This document shows positions 37,737 through 46,466 of a stretch of 64,000 nucleotides of DNA, piece by piece. The position numbers and the translations under genes are program-made. Origin of the DNA: B1 sp044370475 (GTDB lineage Bacteria; Bacteroidota; Bacteroidia; UKL13-3). The stretch is taken from assembly GCA_044370475.1 (NCBI GenBank), contig JBILVK010000003.1, forward strand, positions 1-64,000. The letters run 5' to 3'. The notes beneath the pieces are model-generated. The model did no database searches and had not been told where the DNA came from. It was given only the letters and a program-made list of their open reading frames with translations. The stretch's first letter is position 1, and each line of letters begins with the position of its first letter.

Positions 37737-37759
37737 TGAATTTCATTTAAAATACTTCA

Positions 37760-37781
37760 CAAATGTAGTAAAAATTTTACT
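37760..37781 (-). promoter_or_regulatory. Candidate promoter of the MarR-like gene with overlapping palindrome
   Basis: TACATTTG on the minus strand (37760-37767) matches TAnnTTTG, 24 bases before the start at 37736. The palindrome AGTAAAA-A-TTTTACT at 37767-37781 abuts it and could be an autoregulatory operator. Confidence 0.5.
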
Positions 37782-37792
37782 TTACTTCTGTA

Positions 37793-37822
37793 TTGTTATA
37801 TATAATTTTTAGTGTAGTTTTG
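37793..37822 (+). promoter_or_regulatory. Bacteroidota-type promoter for the secreted-protein genes
   Basis: A TTG at 37793-37795 and TAGTTTTG at 37815-37822 are 19 bases apart, a good match to the -33 TTTG / -7 TAnnTTTG layout. The ATG follows at 37852, leaving a short leader. Confidence 0.6.
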
Positions 37823-37848
37823 TAGTATTAAAAATTATTCATACTACA
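37821..37848. promoter_or_regulatory. Inverted-repeat operator TGTAGTAT-N12-ATACTACA
   Basis: A perfect 8-base inverted repeat with 12-base spacer overlaps the end of the -7 box and the expected transcription start of the gene at 37852. Its position suits a repressor site for the divergent MarR-like regulator; this is inference. Confidence 0.6.
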
Positions 37849-37851
37849 GAA

Positions 37852-38820
37852 ATGAAGCAACTCATCCTAACAATAATAATGGCTAGTGCCATTTTAATGC
37901 AAACAAAAGCACAGCTACCCCTTGAGGTTAATTTCGATAATGGTAGTTATTTGCCATTACAATTAAGGTATGGTCCAAACGACAATCCAAGCCAGCAAGA
38001 CACAAGTTATACTGTAAAGGTGCAAGGTGGCAAGGCACATCTTATTTGCCCGACTTCAACTGCCCAAATTCGTTTAAGTGGGTTTTTAGATTTACCCCAA
38101 GCCGTAAATGGCATATCAGGTAACTTGAACCACCGATGGACATTCACAAATGTTTCTGATTTTAATGTATTAGGAACAAATGCTATTGCTGGATGCTATA
38201 TACGAGGCGAAATGAATCACTGGGTTGGAGGCATGTTTGGTGATTATTGGTTTGGGATGATAGTGACTTCCGCTGGAAAGGTTTCAGTCATTAGGCAAGG
38301 TACCAATAATTTACAAACTGAACCTTTTACAGCAATTGATAGTGTAAGCTACGAGATTAGAAAAATTGGTGATAGTAAATTGCAACTGTGGGCAAAATAT
38401 GATAATGCTGCCTGGCATCAGGTGGGTAACGAAATTACTATTACTTTAAACACATCAACATCCGGCGCCAATTATAATGTTGCCGTAACGCATGTGAGAA
38501 TTCTAAATAATAATGGGAATAAAGTAGATGTAGCTATAGATAATATGTTATGGTGGCAACCTTCAACTACCTCTTTGATAGAGGCGAATGCCTCGAAAAA
38601 AATAGATGCATATCCAAACCCGGCGTCAAACTACATATACTTTTCAAACCTTTTACCTCAGCATAAAATTTATTTTTTTGATGCAATGGGAAGACAAGTT
38701 ATTTTTTTTAATGAACCTTCTGAAATTGACATTACCAGTCTAAGCAACGGGATATATTTCGTAAAGATTTTTGATGGTCAGGATAAGGTTGTAGGTTCAA
38801 CTAAAATACTAAAGCAATAA
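37852..38820 (+). CDS. T9SS-secreted protein with a lectin-like beta-sandwich
   Basis: A 322-residue secreted protein. The signal peptide MKQLILTIIMASAILMQTKAQ is followed by a domain to about residue 240 with aromatic-rich strands (GEMNHWVGGMFGDYWFGMIV, LQLWAKYDNAAWHQVG), resembling a concanavalin/laminin-G-like sandwich, though no family is certain. The type A sorting domain starts AYPNPASNYIYFSNL and ends VVGSTKILKQ. It is separated by 11 bases from a second T9SS gene, forming a two-gene operon. The gene is next to the MarR-like regulator and its operator, so its expression is likely controlled by a signal. Confidence 0.82.
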   Translation: MKQLILTIIMASAILMQTKAQLPLEVNFDNGSYLPLQLRYGPNDNPSQQDTSYTVKVQGGKAHLICPTSTAQIRLSGFLDLPQAVNGISGNLNHRWTFTNVSDFNVLGTNAIAGCYIRGEMNHWVGGMFGDYWFGMIVTSAGKVSVIRQGTNNLQTEPFTAIDSVSYEIRKIGDSKLQLWAKYDNAAWHQVGNEITITLNTSTSGANYNVAVTHVRILNNNGNKVDVAIDNMLWWQPSTTSLIEANASKKIDAYPNPASNYIYFSNLLPQHKIYFFDAMGRQVIFFNEPSEIDITSLSNGIYFVKIFDGQDKVVGSTKILKQ

Positions 38821-38831
38821 TAAATATTAAT

Positions 38832-40598
38832 ATGAGAACATTATTTTTACTAGCTGTATTAACCTTTTGTGGTAAAAACCCATTAATTGCTCAAAACAAC
38901 CTTGCCATCTTATATGGAAGTGTAGGAATGGAATACGGCAAAGCAAGTGCAGTTGATGCAGATACCAACTATATCAATGGTTCACTTTTTCAAAATACCA
39001 TAAATGTTAATCCGTATGGAACAACAAATTTGACTGCACCAGGTGCAACAACTGAAATTGCCTTAACTAAATACGATAGACATGGTCAATTGATTTGGGC
39101 TAAAAGCTTTGGCGGGAATACAACAAGCGAAGCACCACACGGAATTGATTGCGATGCTGCAAAAAACATTTATGTAACAGGTTATTTTGGTAGCACCACT
39201 GCATCAGGTCCTTTAAATGCTGCCTTCAACCCCTCAGGTGGAGGTACAGTTTCCACCCAAGGAAACGAAGATTGCTTTGTTGCCAAGTACGACCAAAATG
39301 GAATTTACCAATGGGCATTCGGACTTGGAAATACAGGTGCAAATACACAAGAAAGAGCTTGGGATATTGCAACAGATGCAAATGGAAATTCATACGTAGT
39401 TGGTGGTTTTCATGGAACAATAAACTTCAATCCATTAGGAACAGCAATGAATTATACTTTACCCGACACTCTTGCAGGATTATTTATTGCTAAATACAAT
39501 TCAACAGGTATTTGCCAATGGGTTGTAATGTTAGATGCACAATGTACGAATGTATTTACCGAAGCTTATGCTACTTGTGATTTAGACGCAAATGGAAATT
39601 TATATGTAGCTGGAAATTTTCGAGGCAATAACATCAATTTTAATCCACTTGGTACTTCAACAACCCTAACAAGCAGCGGACTTACAGATATGTTTATTGC
39701 TAAATACAATACATCAAGCGGAGTAATGAGTTGGGTAAAAAAAATTGGTGGAGCCGCACAGGACATTGTTTCGCCTGGTTCCTTGCGCTGTGACAATAAT
39801 GGAAATCCATATTTTACGGGACGACTTAGTGGCACAGGTACTGTTGACTTTGACCCTTCGGCAGGTACAAGCAACATTATAAATTCGTCGTTGTATTTGG
39901 CAACTTATGACACAAACGGAAATTTGCGATATGCTGTAGGAATGAATAGCGGTATTGGTGATGGCGGACACAGAGTTAGTTTTGATGGCAACAATGACGT
40001 TTTTATAACTGGTTGGATGAATGGCACAGCAACTTTCGGAACAATTTCGCGATCAGCCAACTCTACAACTGCCGATGTATTTATAGCAAAATATAACAAT
40101 AATCTAACAAACTGCTATTGGGCTTTCAACTTTGGTGGCACTGGTAGCACTGCAAATAGCATTTGCGCCGGACTTTCTATTGACCAAGAAAATAATGCAA
40201 TTATAACAGGACAACTATATGGTACAAACGCTGACATTGACCCAACAGCTGCAACGCTTAATTTTTCAAGCATTGGCAATAATGACTGCTTTATAATTAA
40301 ATATACCAATATGGGTCAATTATGGGTTAAAGATTCGACCACCACCACTGGAATTAAAGAACAATTTCTAAGCCAACTTCATATTTTTCCAAATCCATCA
40401 ACAGACATAATTCATATCCAAAGCACGTACAATGAACAATTATTGTACGACATTTACAATTCATTGGGAGAAATAGTTAGTACAGGAAATTGTTTTAATC
40501 AGATTGACGTTTCAAAATTACCAATTGGTCCTTACTTGTTATTTTTGAAAGATAAAAACAATAGAAAACTAACAACTAATAAGTTTTTAAAAGAATAA
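38832..40598 (+). CDS. T9SS-secreted SBBP-type beta-propeller protein
   Basis: A 588-residue secreted protein with a signal peptide ending NPLIAQ. Six repeats of about 50-80 residues carry the pattern IYVTGYF...FNPxG...DCFVAKYDxNGxxxWAF, the SBBP (seven-bladed-propeller) signature. The last unit ends near IIKYTNMGQLWV. A type A sorting domain starts IFPNPSTDIIHIQS and ends NNRKLTTNKFLKE. It follows the previous T9SS gene by 11 bases. Function is unknown; many such proteins are surface or released. Confidence 0.85.
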   Translation: MRTLFLLAVLTFCGKNPLIAQNNLAILYGSVGMEYGKASAVDADTNYINGSLFQNTINVNPYGTTNLTAPGATTEIALTKYDRHGQLIWAKSFGGNTTSEAPHGIDCDAAKNIYVTGYFGSTTASGPLNAAFNPSGGGTVSTQGNEDCFVAKYDQNGIYQWAFGLGNTGANTQERAWDIATDANGNSYVVGGFHGTINFNPLGTAMNYTLPDTLAGLFIAKYNSTGICQWVVMLDAQCTNVFTEAYATCDLDANGNLYVAGNFRGNNINFNPLGTSTTLTSSGLTDMFIAKYNTSSGVMSWVKKIGGAAQDIVSPGSLRCDNNGNPYFTGRLSGTGTVDFDPSAGTSNIINSSLYLATYDTNGNLRYAVGMNSGIGDGGHRVSFDGNNDVFITGWMNGTATFGTISRSANSTTADVFIAKYNNNLTNCYWAFNFGGTGSTANSICAGLSIDQENNAIITGQLYGTNADIDPTAATLNFSSIGNNDCFIIKYTNMGQLWVKDSTTTTGIKEQFLSQLHIFPNPSTDIIHIQSTYNEQLLYDIYNSLGEIVSTGNCFNQIDVSKLPIGPYLLFLKDKNNRKLTTNKFLKE

Positions 40599-40975
40599 GC
40601 TATTTCCTTTGACCAACTCGCCAAAAGAGATTTTGAAGTATCAAGACATTAGACTATTGAAGATTTTTTGACCAAAAACAATTACAAGTAATTATATCTA
40701 CATTTCTTATAGATAAATATATGGTCTATTAGAAAAGGACAACTATTTAACTTAATGATGAAGGCTGGTCTTGAAAAAATAGGTTAATGTAGAAACAACA
40801 AGCTAACCACGATATTGGCTATACTTTATCAATTCTACCACACCTCAAATTTTTCATTTAAAAGCTTCAATTGGCGATTATCAACTAAACAGTCCAAATA
40901 GAGCCCTGCTCCCCATAAAACCATGAGGCTAAAAAACAAATTTGAAGAATAAAAATTAGTAGAAAAGTTCGGGTT
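40599..40975. other. Gene-free 377-base region, nothing recognised
   Basis: Short frames with many stops. No hairpin terminator, tRNA or repeat was recognised. It separates a plus-strand T9SS gene from the 3' end of valS. It could be decayed sequence, but no parent gene was identified. Confidence 0.5.
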
Positions 40976-43690
40976 TTAAATACCCAAACTTTTCTTTAAC
41001 ACAGCAATTTTGGCGGCGGCATCGGCCTTTTTCTGACGCTCTTTCTCTACCAAATCGGGCTTGGCATTGGCCACAAATTTCTCGTTACTCAATTTGGCAT
41101 CCACCGACTTCATAAAACCTTCCAAGTACACAATTTCCTTCTCCATTTTTTCGCGCTCTGCGGTTTCATCCACCTGTAGGTTCAGCACAACAAAAACCTC
41201 ATCTGTATCTACAGGCAATAAAGTACTGCCTTCAGGCTGCGTTTGAACAAACAAAATGCTACTTACATTGGCCAACTTCTTAATTAAAAATGCATAAGGT
41301 GCATACAAACTTTCATCCTTGGCTTTGATAAAAATTTCAAAGGCCTCTTTCGGACTTAATCCTTTGGCATTTCTTAGGTTTCTAATTTGTTGAATGGTCT
41401 CAAACACCCTTGATAAATCTGGTGAAACCAGCTTACTTGCAACTGGATATGGGGCAATACAAATTGAATCTCCTGCTTTACGTTCACCAATATTTTGCCA
41501 AATTTCTTCGGTAATAAATGGCATATAAGGATGCAATAACTTCATTAAACCCTCAAAATAAGCTATGGTATGGTTGTAGGTACTTTCATTCATCGGTTCA
41601 CCAAAAACAGGCTTCACCATTTCCAAATACCAAGCACAAAAATCGTCCCAAATAAGCTTATAAATACTCATTAAGGCCTCACTCAATCGATACCCTTTAA
41701 ACTTCTCTTCAATGTCTATTAATGCAGCAGATAACCTACCCGCAAACCAATCTGCATTGAGCTTATTTGCTGAAAGAATCTCTGGGCTGAACCCATTATC
41801 TGGCTTCACTTCCCAGCCTTTTACCAACCTAAAAGCATTCCATATTTTGTTGGCAAAATTTCTTCCTTGCTCAACCTGACTTTCATCAAACAAGATATCA
41901 TTACCCGCAGGAGAACACAACAACATGCCCATGCGCACACCATCTGCACCAAACTGCGCAATTAAATCCAATGGATCTGGCGAATTACCCAAAGATTTGC
42001 TCATCTTCCTGCGCTGTTTATCGCGCACAATGCCGGTATAATATACATTGCTAAAAGGCTTCTCCCCTCTCCACTCATAACCCGCCATAATCATACGCGC
42101 CACCCAGAAAAACATAATCTCTGGAGCAGTTACCAAATCATTGGTTGGATAAAAATGCTTGATATCTTCATTCTCTGGATTCTCAAAACCATCAAAAACA
42201 GAGATAGGCCACAACCACGAACTGAACCAAGTATCTAGTACGTCTTCGTCTTGGTGCAAGCGAAGAGGCTGGGTAGGCTTCTGGCCGCTGGCTTCTGGCT
42301 GCTGGCTATTTGAAGTTGGCTGCTGGCTGTTGCTTGCTGGCTGCTGGCTATTTCTAGATTCTGCAATTTGCAAAGCTTCTGCTTCTGTTTTAGCTACTGC
42401 TACAAATTGATTGTTTTCGTCGTACCAGGCTGGGATACGCTGGCCCCACCACAATTGCCTACTAATGCACCAATCTTTTATATTGTCGATCCAATGCTTG
42501 TAGGTGTTCTTCATTTTGGCCGGATGAAACTGAATTTCATCACTCATCACCGCATCCAAAACCTGCGGATTACGCTCCATGAATTTCTTCATGTCAATCC
42601 ACCATTGAAGACTCAACCTTGGCTCAATAACAGCACCTGTGCGCTCACTTGTTCCAACCTGATTCTTATATTCTTCAATCTTTACAATATGTCCAGCCTC
42701 CTCTAAATCGATGGCTATTTGTTTGCGCACCGCAAAGCGATCCTTGCCAATATAGCGTTCATCCTTAGCCTCTGCGTTTAAAAACCCACTTTCATCTAAG
42801 ATGTCAATTACAGGCAAGCCGTATTTCTGACCCAATGCATAATCGTTTACATCATGCGCAGGAGTAACCTTGAGACAACCCGTACCAAAATCTGTAGCCA
42901 CATACTCATCCGCAATAATTGGAATTTCGCGGTTCAAAAACGGCACCAATGCCTTTTGACCAACCAAGTGCTTAAAGCGCTCATCTGTTGGATTTACACA
43001 AATGGCAACATCCGCCAAAATGGTCTCCGGACGCGTAGTAGCGATGGTTACAAACGCACCACTACCATCAGCCATAAAATACTTTATATAGTATAATTTT
43101 GATTGAACCTCCTTGTGAATTACCTCCTCATCACTCAAGGCAGTTTTGCCAAGCGGATCCCAATTTACCATGCGCAAACCACGGTAGATAAGTCCCTTAT
43201 TATAAAGATCTATAAACACCTCAATAACCGCTTCGCTCAATTTTGGCTCCATGGTAAAACGCGTTCTATCCCAATCGCAACTCGCACCTAATTTCTTAAG
43301 CTGATCCAAGATAATGCCGCCATATTTTTCTTTCCATTCCCAAGCATACTTCAAAAAATCCTCCCTACTCAAATCAGACTTCTTGATACCACGCTCACGC
43401 AACATTTGCACCACCTTGGCCTCGGTTGCAATAGACGCATGGTCTGTTCCAGGCACCCAGCATGCATTCTTACCCTCCATACGCGCTTTTCTAACCAAGA
43501 CATCCTGTATGGTATTATTAAGCATGTGACCCATGTGTAAAACACCCGTAACATTAGGTGGCGGAATTACTATGGTAAAAGGCTCCTTATCTGGATTTGG
43601 TTCAGCATGAAAAAACTTTTGGTCGATCCAATACTGATACCACTTATTTTCAAAATCCTGTGGTGAATATGTTTTTGCTAGTTCGGTCAT
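40976..43690 (-). CDS. valS: Valyl-tRNA synthetase with an in-frame repeat insertion
   Basis: A 904-residue class I aminoacyl-tRNA synthetase that charges tRNA-Val and edits mischarged threonine. The signature HMGH (residues 52-55) lies in PPPNVTGVLHMGHMLN, and KMSKS in RKMSKSLGN near residue 562. The editing domain covers about 200-330 and the C-terminal coiled coil about 830-904. Between the VAVAKTEAEALQIAE region and QDEDVLDTWFSS lies an unusual stretch of about 30 residues (near 443-474) with three NSQQP repeats and EASGQKP. It has no counterpart in ValS that I know, and its DNA matches the GGCTGCTGGCTTCTGGC repeats found upstream. The motifs around it are intact, so the enzyme is probably functional. 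The repeat array begins directly before its start. Confidence 0.95.
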   Translation of the reverse strand: MTELAKTYSPQDFENKWYQYWIDQKFFHAEPNPDKEPFTIVIPPPNVTGVLHMGHMLNNTIQDVLVRKARMEGKNACWVPGTDHASIATEAKVVQMLRERGIKKSDLSREDFLKYAWEWKEKYGGIILDQLKKLGASCDWDRTRFTMEPKLSEAVIEVFIDLYNKGLIYRGLRMVNWDPLGKTALSDEEVIHKEVQSKLYYIKYFMADGSGAFVTIATTRPETILADVAICVNPTDERFKHLVGQKALVPFLNREIPIIADEYVATDFGTGCLKVTPAHDVNDYALGQKYGLPVIDILDESGFLNAEAKDERYIGKDRFAVRKQIAIDLEEAGHIVKIEEYKNQVGTSERTGAVIEPRLSLQWWIDMKKFMERNPQVLDAVMSDEIQFHPAKMKNTYKHWIDNIKDWCISRQLWWGQRIPAWYDENNQFVAVAKTEAEALQIAESRNSQQPASNSQQPTSNSQQPEASGQKPTQPLRLHQDEDVLDTWFSSWLWPISVFDGFENPENEDIKHFYPTNDLVTAPEIMFFWVARMIMAGYEWRGEKPFSNVYYTGIVRDKQRRKMSKSLGNSPDPLDLIAQFGADGVRMGMLLCSPAGNDILFDESQVEQGRNFANKIWNAFRLVKGWEVKPDNGFSPEILSANKLNADWFAGRLSAALIDIEEKFKGYRLSEALMSIYKLIWDDFCAWYLEMVKPVFGEPMNESTYNHTIAYFEGLMKLLHPYMPFITEEIWQNIGERKAGDSICIAPYPVASKLVSPDLSRVFETIQQIRNLRNAKGLSPKEAFEIFIKAKDESLYAPYAFLIKKLANVSSILFVQTQPEGSTLLPVDTDEVFVVLNLQVDETAEREKMEKEIVYLEGFMKSVDAKLSNEKFVANAKPDLVEKERQKKADAAAKIAVLKKSLGI
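42268..42360. repeat. GGCTGCTGGC-type repeat inserted in valS
   Basis: About 93 bases built from GGCTTCTGGC, GGCTGCTGGC and TGGCTGTTGC units, the same family as at 43735-43785 and (complement) 47190-47230. It is in frame and codes the NSQQP repeats. Confidence 0.8.
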
Positions 43691-43692
43691 TT

Positions 43693-43880
43693 TGGTCTTT
43701 GGTCGTTGGTCTTTGGTCGTTAGTCGTTGGTCTTTAGTCGTTGGGAAGGCCTCTGGCTGCTGGCAACTGGCTTCTGGCTGTTAGCTTTTAATTTGAGTAT
43801 TTTGGCAAATTGGTCGTTAGTCTTTGGTCGTTAGTCTTTGGGAAGGGCCTCTATCTGCTGGCTTTGTCAGCCGTAGCTTA
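43693..43880. repeat. GGTCTTTGGTCGTTGG and GGCTGCTGGC repeat array upstream of valS
   Basis: Two blocks of the layout GGTCGTTAGTCTTTGG..GGGAAGG..CTCT..CTGCTGGC, at about 43693-43790 and 43810-43865. The array begins two bases before the valS start, so it forms the valS mRNA leader. The same units appear in complement at 46770-46800 and 47190-47275. Confidence 0.85.
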
Positions 43881-44029
43881 AGCGAAGGCTGAGCTTATGG
43901 CTATGAGCTTAGGAATTTAACAAAGCTTGTTCTTTGGACAAATTTCATATTAATTATAGCATTGACTATCATAAGCGAGTTTTAAAATTCAATATTATAA
44001 AATACTTAATAAAGCCCAAAGGACAATTT

Positions 44030-44331
44030 ACCAAATTATCAATATTCCTGACCCCGCGAAGCCGAAGGCCAGCAACCAAATGGTATTCATTTACGAAGTA
44101 AATCATTACCATCCCCCTCAACCTCAAGCGAAGCCGAAGGCCAGCAAACCCTACCTCAAGCGAAGCCGAAGGCAAAGCACCCAAATGGTATTCATTTACG
44201 AAGTAAATTAATACCATCCCCCTCAAGCGAAGCCGAAGGCCAAGCACCCAAATGGTATTCATTTACGAAGTAAATCAATACCATCCCCCTCAACCTCAAG
44301 CGAAGCCGAAGGCCAGCGCCCCCCAGCACCA
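44030..44331. repeat. Tandem repeats with hairpin ATGGTATT..AATACCAT and GCGAAGCCGAAGGC
   Basis: Three units, with hairpins at about 44080, 44187 and 44251, each containing ATGGTATTCATTTAC-GAA-GTAAAT..ACCAT, a near-perfect stem-loop. They are linked by copies of CTCAAGCGAAGCCGAAGGCC. Open frames here translate to LRLRLRG strings and are not genes. Confidence 0.85.
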
Positions 44332-44456
44332 TTTTCGCGTGCTTAGGTAGTTTTTGGCAAGGCATGCAAGGGATAAAAATGCGAAGTTTACTCGTGTAAA
44401 TGAGCATTTCTTATCCCGCGCATAACGCCGCCAAAAGCTACCTAAGCGCGCGAAAA
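44332..44456. repeat. 125-bp long imperfect palindrome (MITE-like or structured element)
   Basis: The ends TTTTCGCG/CGCGCGAAAA, the arms GCTTAGGTAG/CTACCTAAGC and TTTTTGGC/GCCAAAAG, then GGGATAAAAATGC/GCATTTCTTATCCC are complementary. A small hairpin TTTAC-TCGT-GTAAA lies at the centre. Either a MITE-like inverted-repeat element or a large structured RNA; it ends five bases before the rplS terminator. Confidence 0.75.
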
Positions 44457-44460
44457 CAAA

Positions 44461-44490
44461 GGCCCCGACTCAAGTGAATGAGCCGGGGCC
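44461..44490 (-). terminator. Intrinsic terminator of rplS
   Basis: GGCCCCG-CTCA pairs with TGAG-CGGGGCC across a short loop. On the minus strand a T-rich run (TTTGTTTT) follows, 21 bases after the rplS stop. Confidence 0.8.
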
Positions 44491-44511
44491 AGAGTTTAAG
44501 TTATGAAATTT

Positions 44512-44859
44512 TTACCCTCTTTTTTCTTTAATCTTGGCATTTTTACCCTTGGCTTCACGTAAATAGAATAAACGTGCCCTGCGGACCTTACCACGGGTTA
44601 CCAATTCAATTTTGTCAATGTTTAAGCTGTATAAAGGAAAGATTCTTTCTACACCAACACCATTAGAAATTTTACGTACGGTGATGGTTTCGCTTAAACC
44701 AGCATTCCTACGTTGGATTACAACGCCTTGGTATTGCTGAATGCGCTCTTTTGCACCTTCACGAATTTTATAATGTACATTAATAGTATCTCCAGCTGCG
44801 AAAGTTGGAAAACTTTTTCCTTGTGTAAATTCTTGCTCTACAAATTTTATTGCGTCCAT
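44512..44859 (-). CDS. rplS: 50S ribosomal protein L19
   Basis: A 115-residue L19, part of the 30S/50S interface. It starts MDAIKFVEQEFTQGKSFPTF and contains KIREGAKERIQQYQGVVIQRRN and GVGVERIFPLYSLNIDKIEL, the family core. The longer reading from 44907 adds 16 unrelated residues and is rejected. It has its own terminator. In many bacteria rplS follows trmD, but here they are separated by about 2.4 kb containing unrelated genes and repeats. Confidence 0.95.
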   Translation of the reverse strand: MDAIKFVEQEFTQGKSFPTFAAGDTINVHYKIREGAKERIQQYQGVVIQRRNAGLSETITVRKISNGVGVERIFPLYSLNIDKIELVTRGKVRRARLFYLREAKGKNAKIKEKRG

Positions 44860-44888
44860 GTTGCTATTCTTTTCTAAAAATCGGACTG

Positions 44889-44919
44889 CGAAAATAGCTT
44901 TTTTCAACTAAATACAAAA
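44889..44919 (-). promoter_or_regulatory. Candidate promoter of rplS
   Basis: On the minus strand TTTTG (44915-44919) and TATTTTCG (44889-44896) are 18 bases apart, one mismatch from the -33/-7 consensus and 29 bases before the rplS ATG. The rest of the gap to 45167 shows no other feature. Confidence 0.4.
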
Positions 44920-45167
44920 GCGGGGCGCAAAAAATTTATTTTTTATCACAGCCCCTCTCACTTTTTACAGCCTATAACCCTTGTTATTACTAGCTTATCA
45001 AGCATTTACACTTACCTCATTTCAAAAAAAAACACGCAAAAAACCAACAGTTATTGGTCAACTTCATCGGTCAAAATGCCCATACCCCAATTTTCAATGC
45101 AAAAATATCAGTTGCCAGCTACCAAAAGTTAAGGCTCCTAAGCACAAATATAGTTGCTATATTTCCT

Positions 45168-45824
45168 TCATTTTTTCCCCAGAAGTAATATAATGATGAG
45201 GATAATTACAGCTGTTGCAGTTACTGCCTTGTCAATACTTATTAAAGGTTTGCCCTTTATAAAACCATAAGGCAACATGACTAAACCAAGAATTACCAAA
45301 CCGTACATCCATTTGCTGTCTTTGTCGGTCAATTCTGTTCGCAACTCAATGTCAATATAACTATTCCCATTTTTACTCAATCCATAAAAATCATTGTATG
45401 TATCCCAAAAAGAATTTTCGTCTAAGTTATCTAGGTCAGATTTTTTCACTTTAAGCTCTACCCTATCCCCAGCAAAAATGTTCGACTTCAAAGCATTATG
45501 GTCTGTCGCCCTATAGGTATTACCAGTAATTCTAAATTCGCGATTAAATTCTTTCGTTGTCACAATGATGTCTCGGTGAGTTGTCGATTTTATTGAATAT
45601 TCATGATACTTTGGTGCATCTTTAAGTGTGACATGAATGGTGCTTAACTCATTGTTTGGTATCGAATTGTCACGATTAGCTAAATAAAAAAACAGAAAAA
45701 TAAATGTCAATGAAAAAGCAATAACAAAAATTCTTGTTCCTTTCGAAACGGGCTCATTAGACTCCTTTTTTATATTTTTTTTCAGCCTTTCCTGTTTTAT
45801 TTTTCGTTTTTCTTGTCGGCTCAT
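45168..45824 (-). CDS. Membrane protein of unknown function
   Basis: A 218-residue protein from MSRQEKRKIKQ. The first 25 residues are strongly basic, then a membrane segment at about 33-52 (IFVIAFSLTFIFLFFYLAN). A large extracytoplasmic domain follows, then two C-terminal membrane segments (LVILGLVMLPYGFI and AVTATAVIILIIILLL). No family is recognised. A longer start at 45845 is possible. It is alone, with no operon partner visible; the neighbours are rplS and a GNAT gene. Confidence 0.65.
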   Translation of the reverse strand: MSRQEKRKIKQERLKKNIKKESNEPVSKGTRIFVIAFSLTFIFLFFYLANRDNSIPNNELSTIHVTLKDAPKYHEYSIKSTTHRDIIVTTKEFNREFRITGNTYRATDHNALKSNIFAGDRVELKVKKSDLDNLDENSFWDTYNDFYGLSKNGNSYIDIELRTELTDKDSKWMYGLVILGLVMLPYGFIKGKPLISIDKAVTATAVIILIIILLLGKK

Positions 45825-45923
45825 AAAATTATAGCTAACATTCAAATATAGAAAAGATCCTGTAAAATGATGTCACAATTGAGTGAATAAAAAGGCTCAA
45901 TTACCCTATAAAAACCTAGCACC

Positions 45924-46385
45924 TTAACTCAAAGCATCTATCTTCTTTTCAAAGCAAATGCTACTTGCAACATTTGAGTATTGCCCATAATTAGCAATTA
46001 TTTTGAAGTTACTTTTATGATATAAACCTATTGCCTCAGGCATTTTATCCCCTGTTTCTAAAACCAATTTGGCATACCCTAATTCTATTGCCCACTTCTC
46101 AAGCTCCAACAAAACCAAAGAAGCCAAGCCCCTTCCCCTCTTATCCATGGGCACAAACATCCTCTTTATTTCCATGGTGGACTCATCAAATTCCTTCATG
46201 GCCCCACACGCCACAGCTTGCTCATTTTCAAATACCACCACCACATTCTTTATCTGATCTATTTTATTAAATTGAGCAAAAAAATCGTTCGCCTCACCAT
46301 TACGTATGGCCAAATCCTTATCCAATTCCGCAACCAATTGTTGGAAATCAATATTCTCAGAGTCTGTTCTCACAATTGAAATCAT
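45924..46385 (-). CDS. GNAT family N-acetyltransferase
   Basis: A 153-residue protein starting MISIVRTDSEN; an in-frame start at 46412 adds nine residues. It contains IKRMFVPMDKRGRGLASLVLLELEKWA, the GNAT motif A with the acetyl-CoA-binding R/Q-x-x-G-x-G/A loop (RGRGLA), and FKIIANYGQYS near the end. The substrate is unknown. An iterated palindrome lies just upstream at 46426-46440. Confidence 0.88.
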   Translation of the reverse strand: MISIVRTDSENIDFQQLVAELDKDLAIRNGEANDFFAQFNKIDQIKNVVVVFENEQAVACGAMKEFDESTMEIKRMFVPMDKRGRGLASLVLLELEKWAIELGYAKLVLETGDKMPEAIGLYHKSNFKIIANYGQYSNVASSICFEKKIDALS

Positions 46386-46425
46386 TATTGAAACATTTAA
46401 TTTACCAATCAAATTTCAATTTTAT

Positions 46426-46440
46426 TTCGGTTCGAACCAA
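46426..46440. repeat. Iterated palindrome TTCGGTTCGAACCAA
   Basis: A nearly symmetric intergenic copy of the family, 40 bases upstream of the GNAT gene and 26 bases after the DUF4287 gene. No tRNA structure surrounds it. Confidence 0.6.
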
Positions 46441-46466
46441 TAAAGCGACTGAAAGGATTCTCACAA

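Noticed and set aside
40599..40975. Remnant transposase or other decayed gene
   Set aside because: Short fragments in several frames gave no recognisable family.
42268..42360. valS insertion as an intein
   Set aside because: Only about 30 residues, no splicing motifs, and DNA matches the nearby intergenic repeat.
43969..44407. Open frames with LRLRLRG peptides
   Set aside because: Products of the GCGAAGCCGAAGGC linker repeats.
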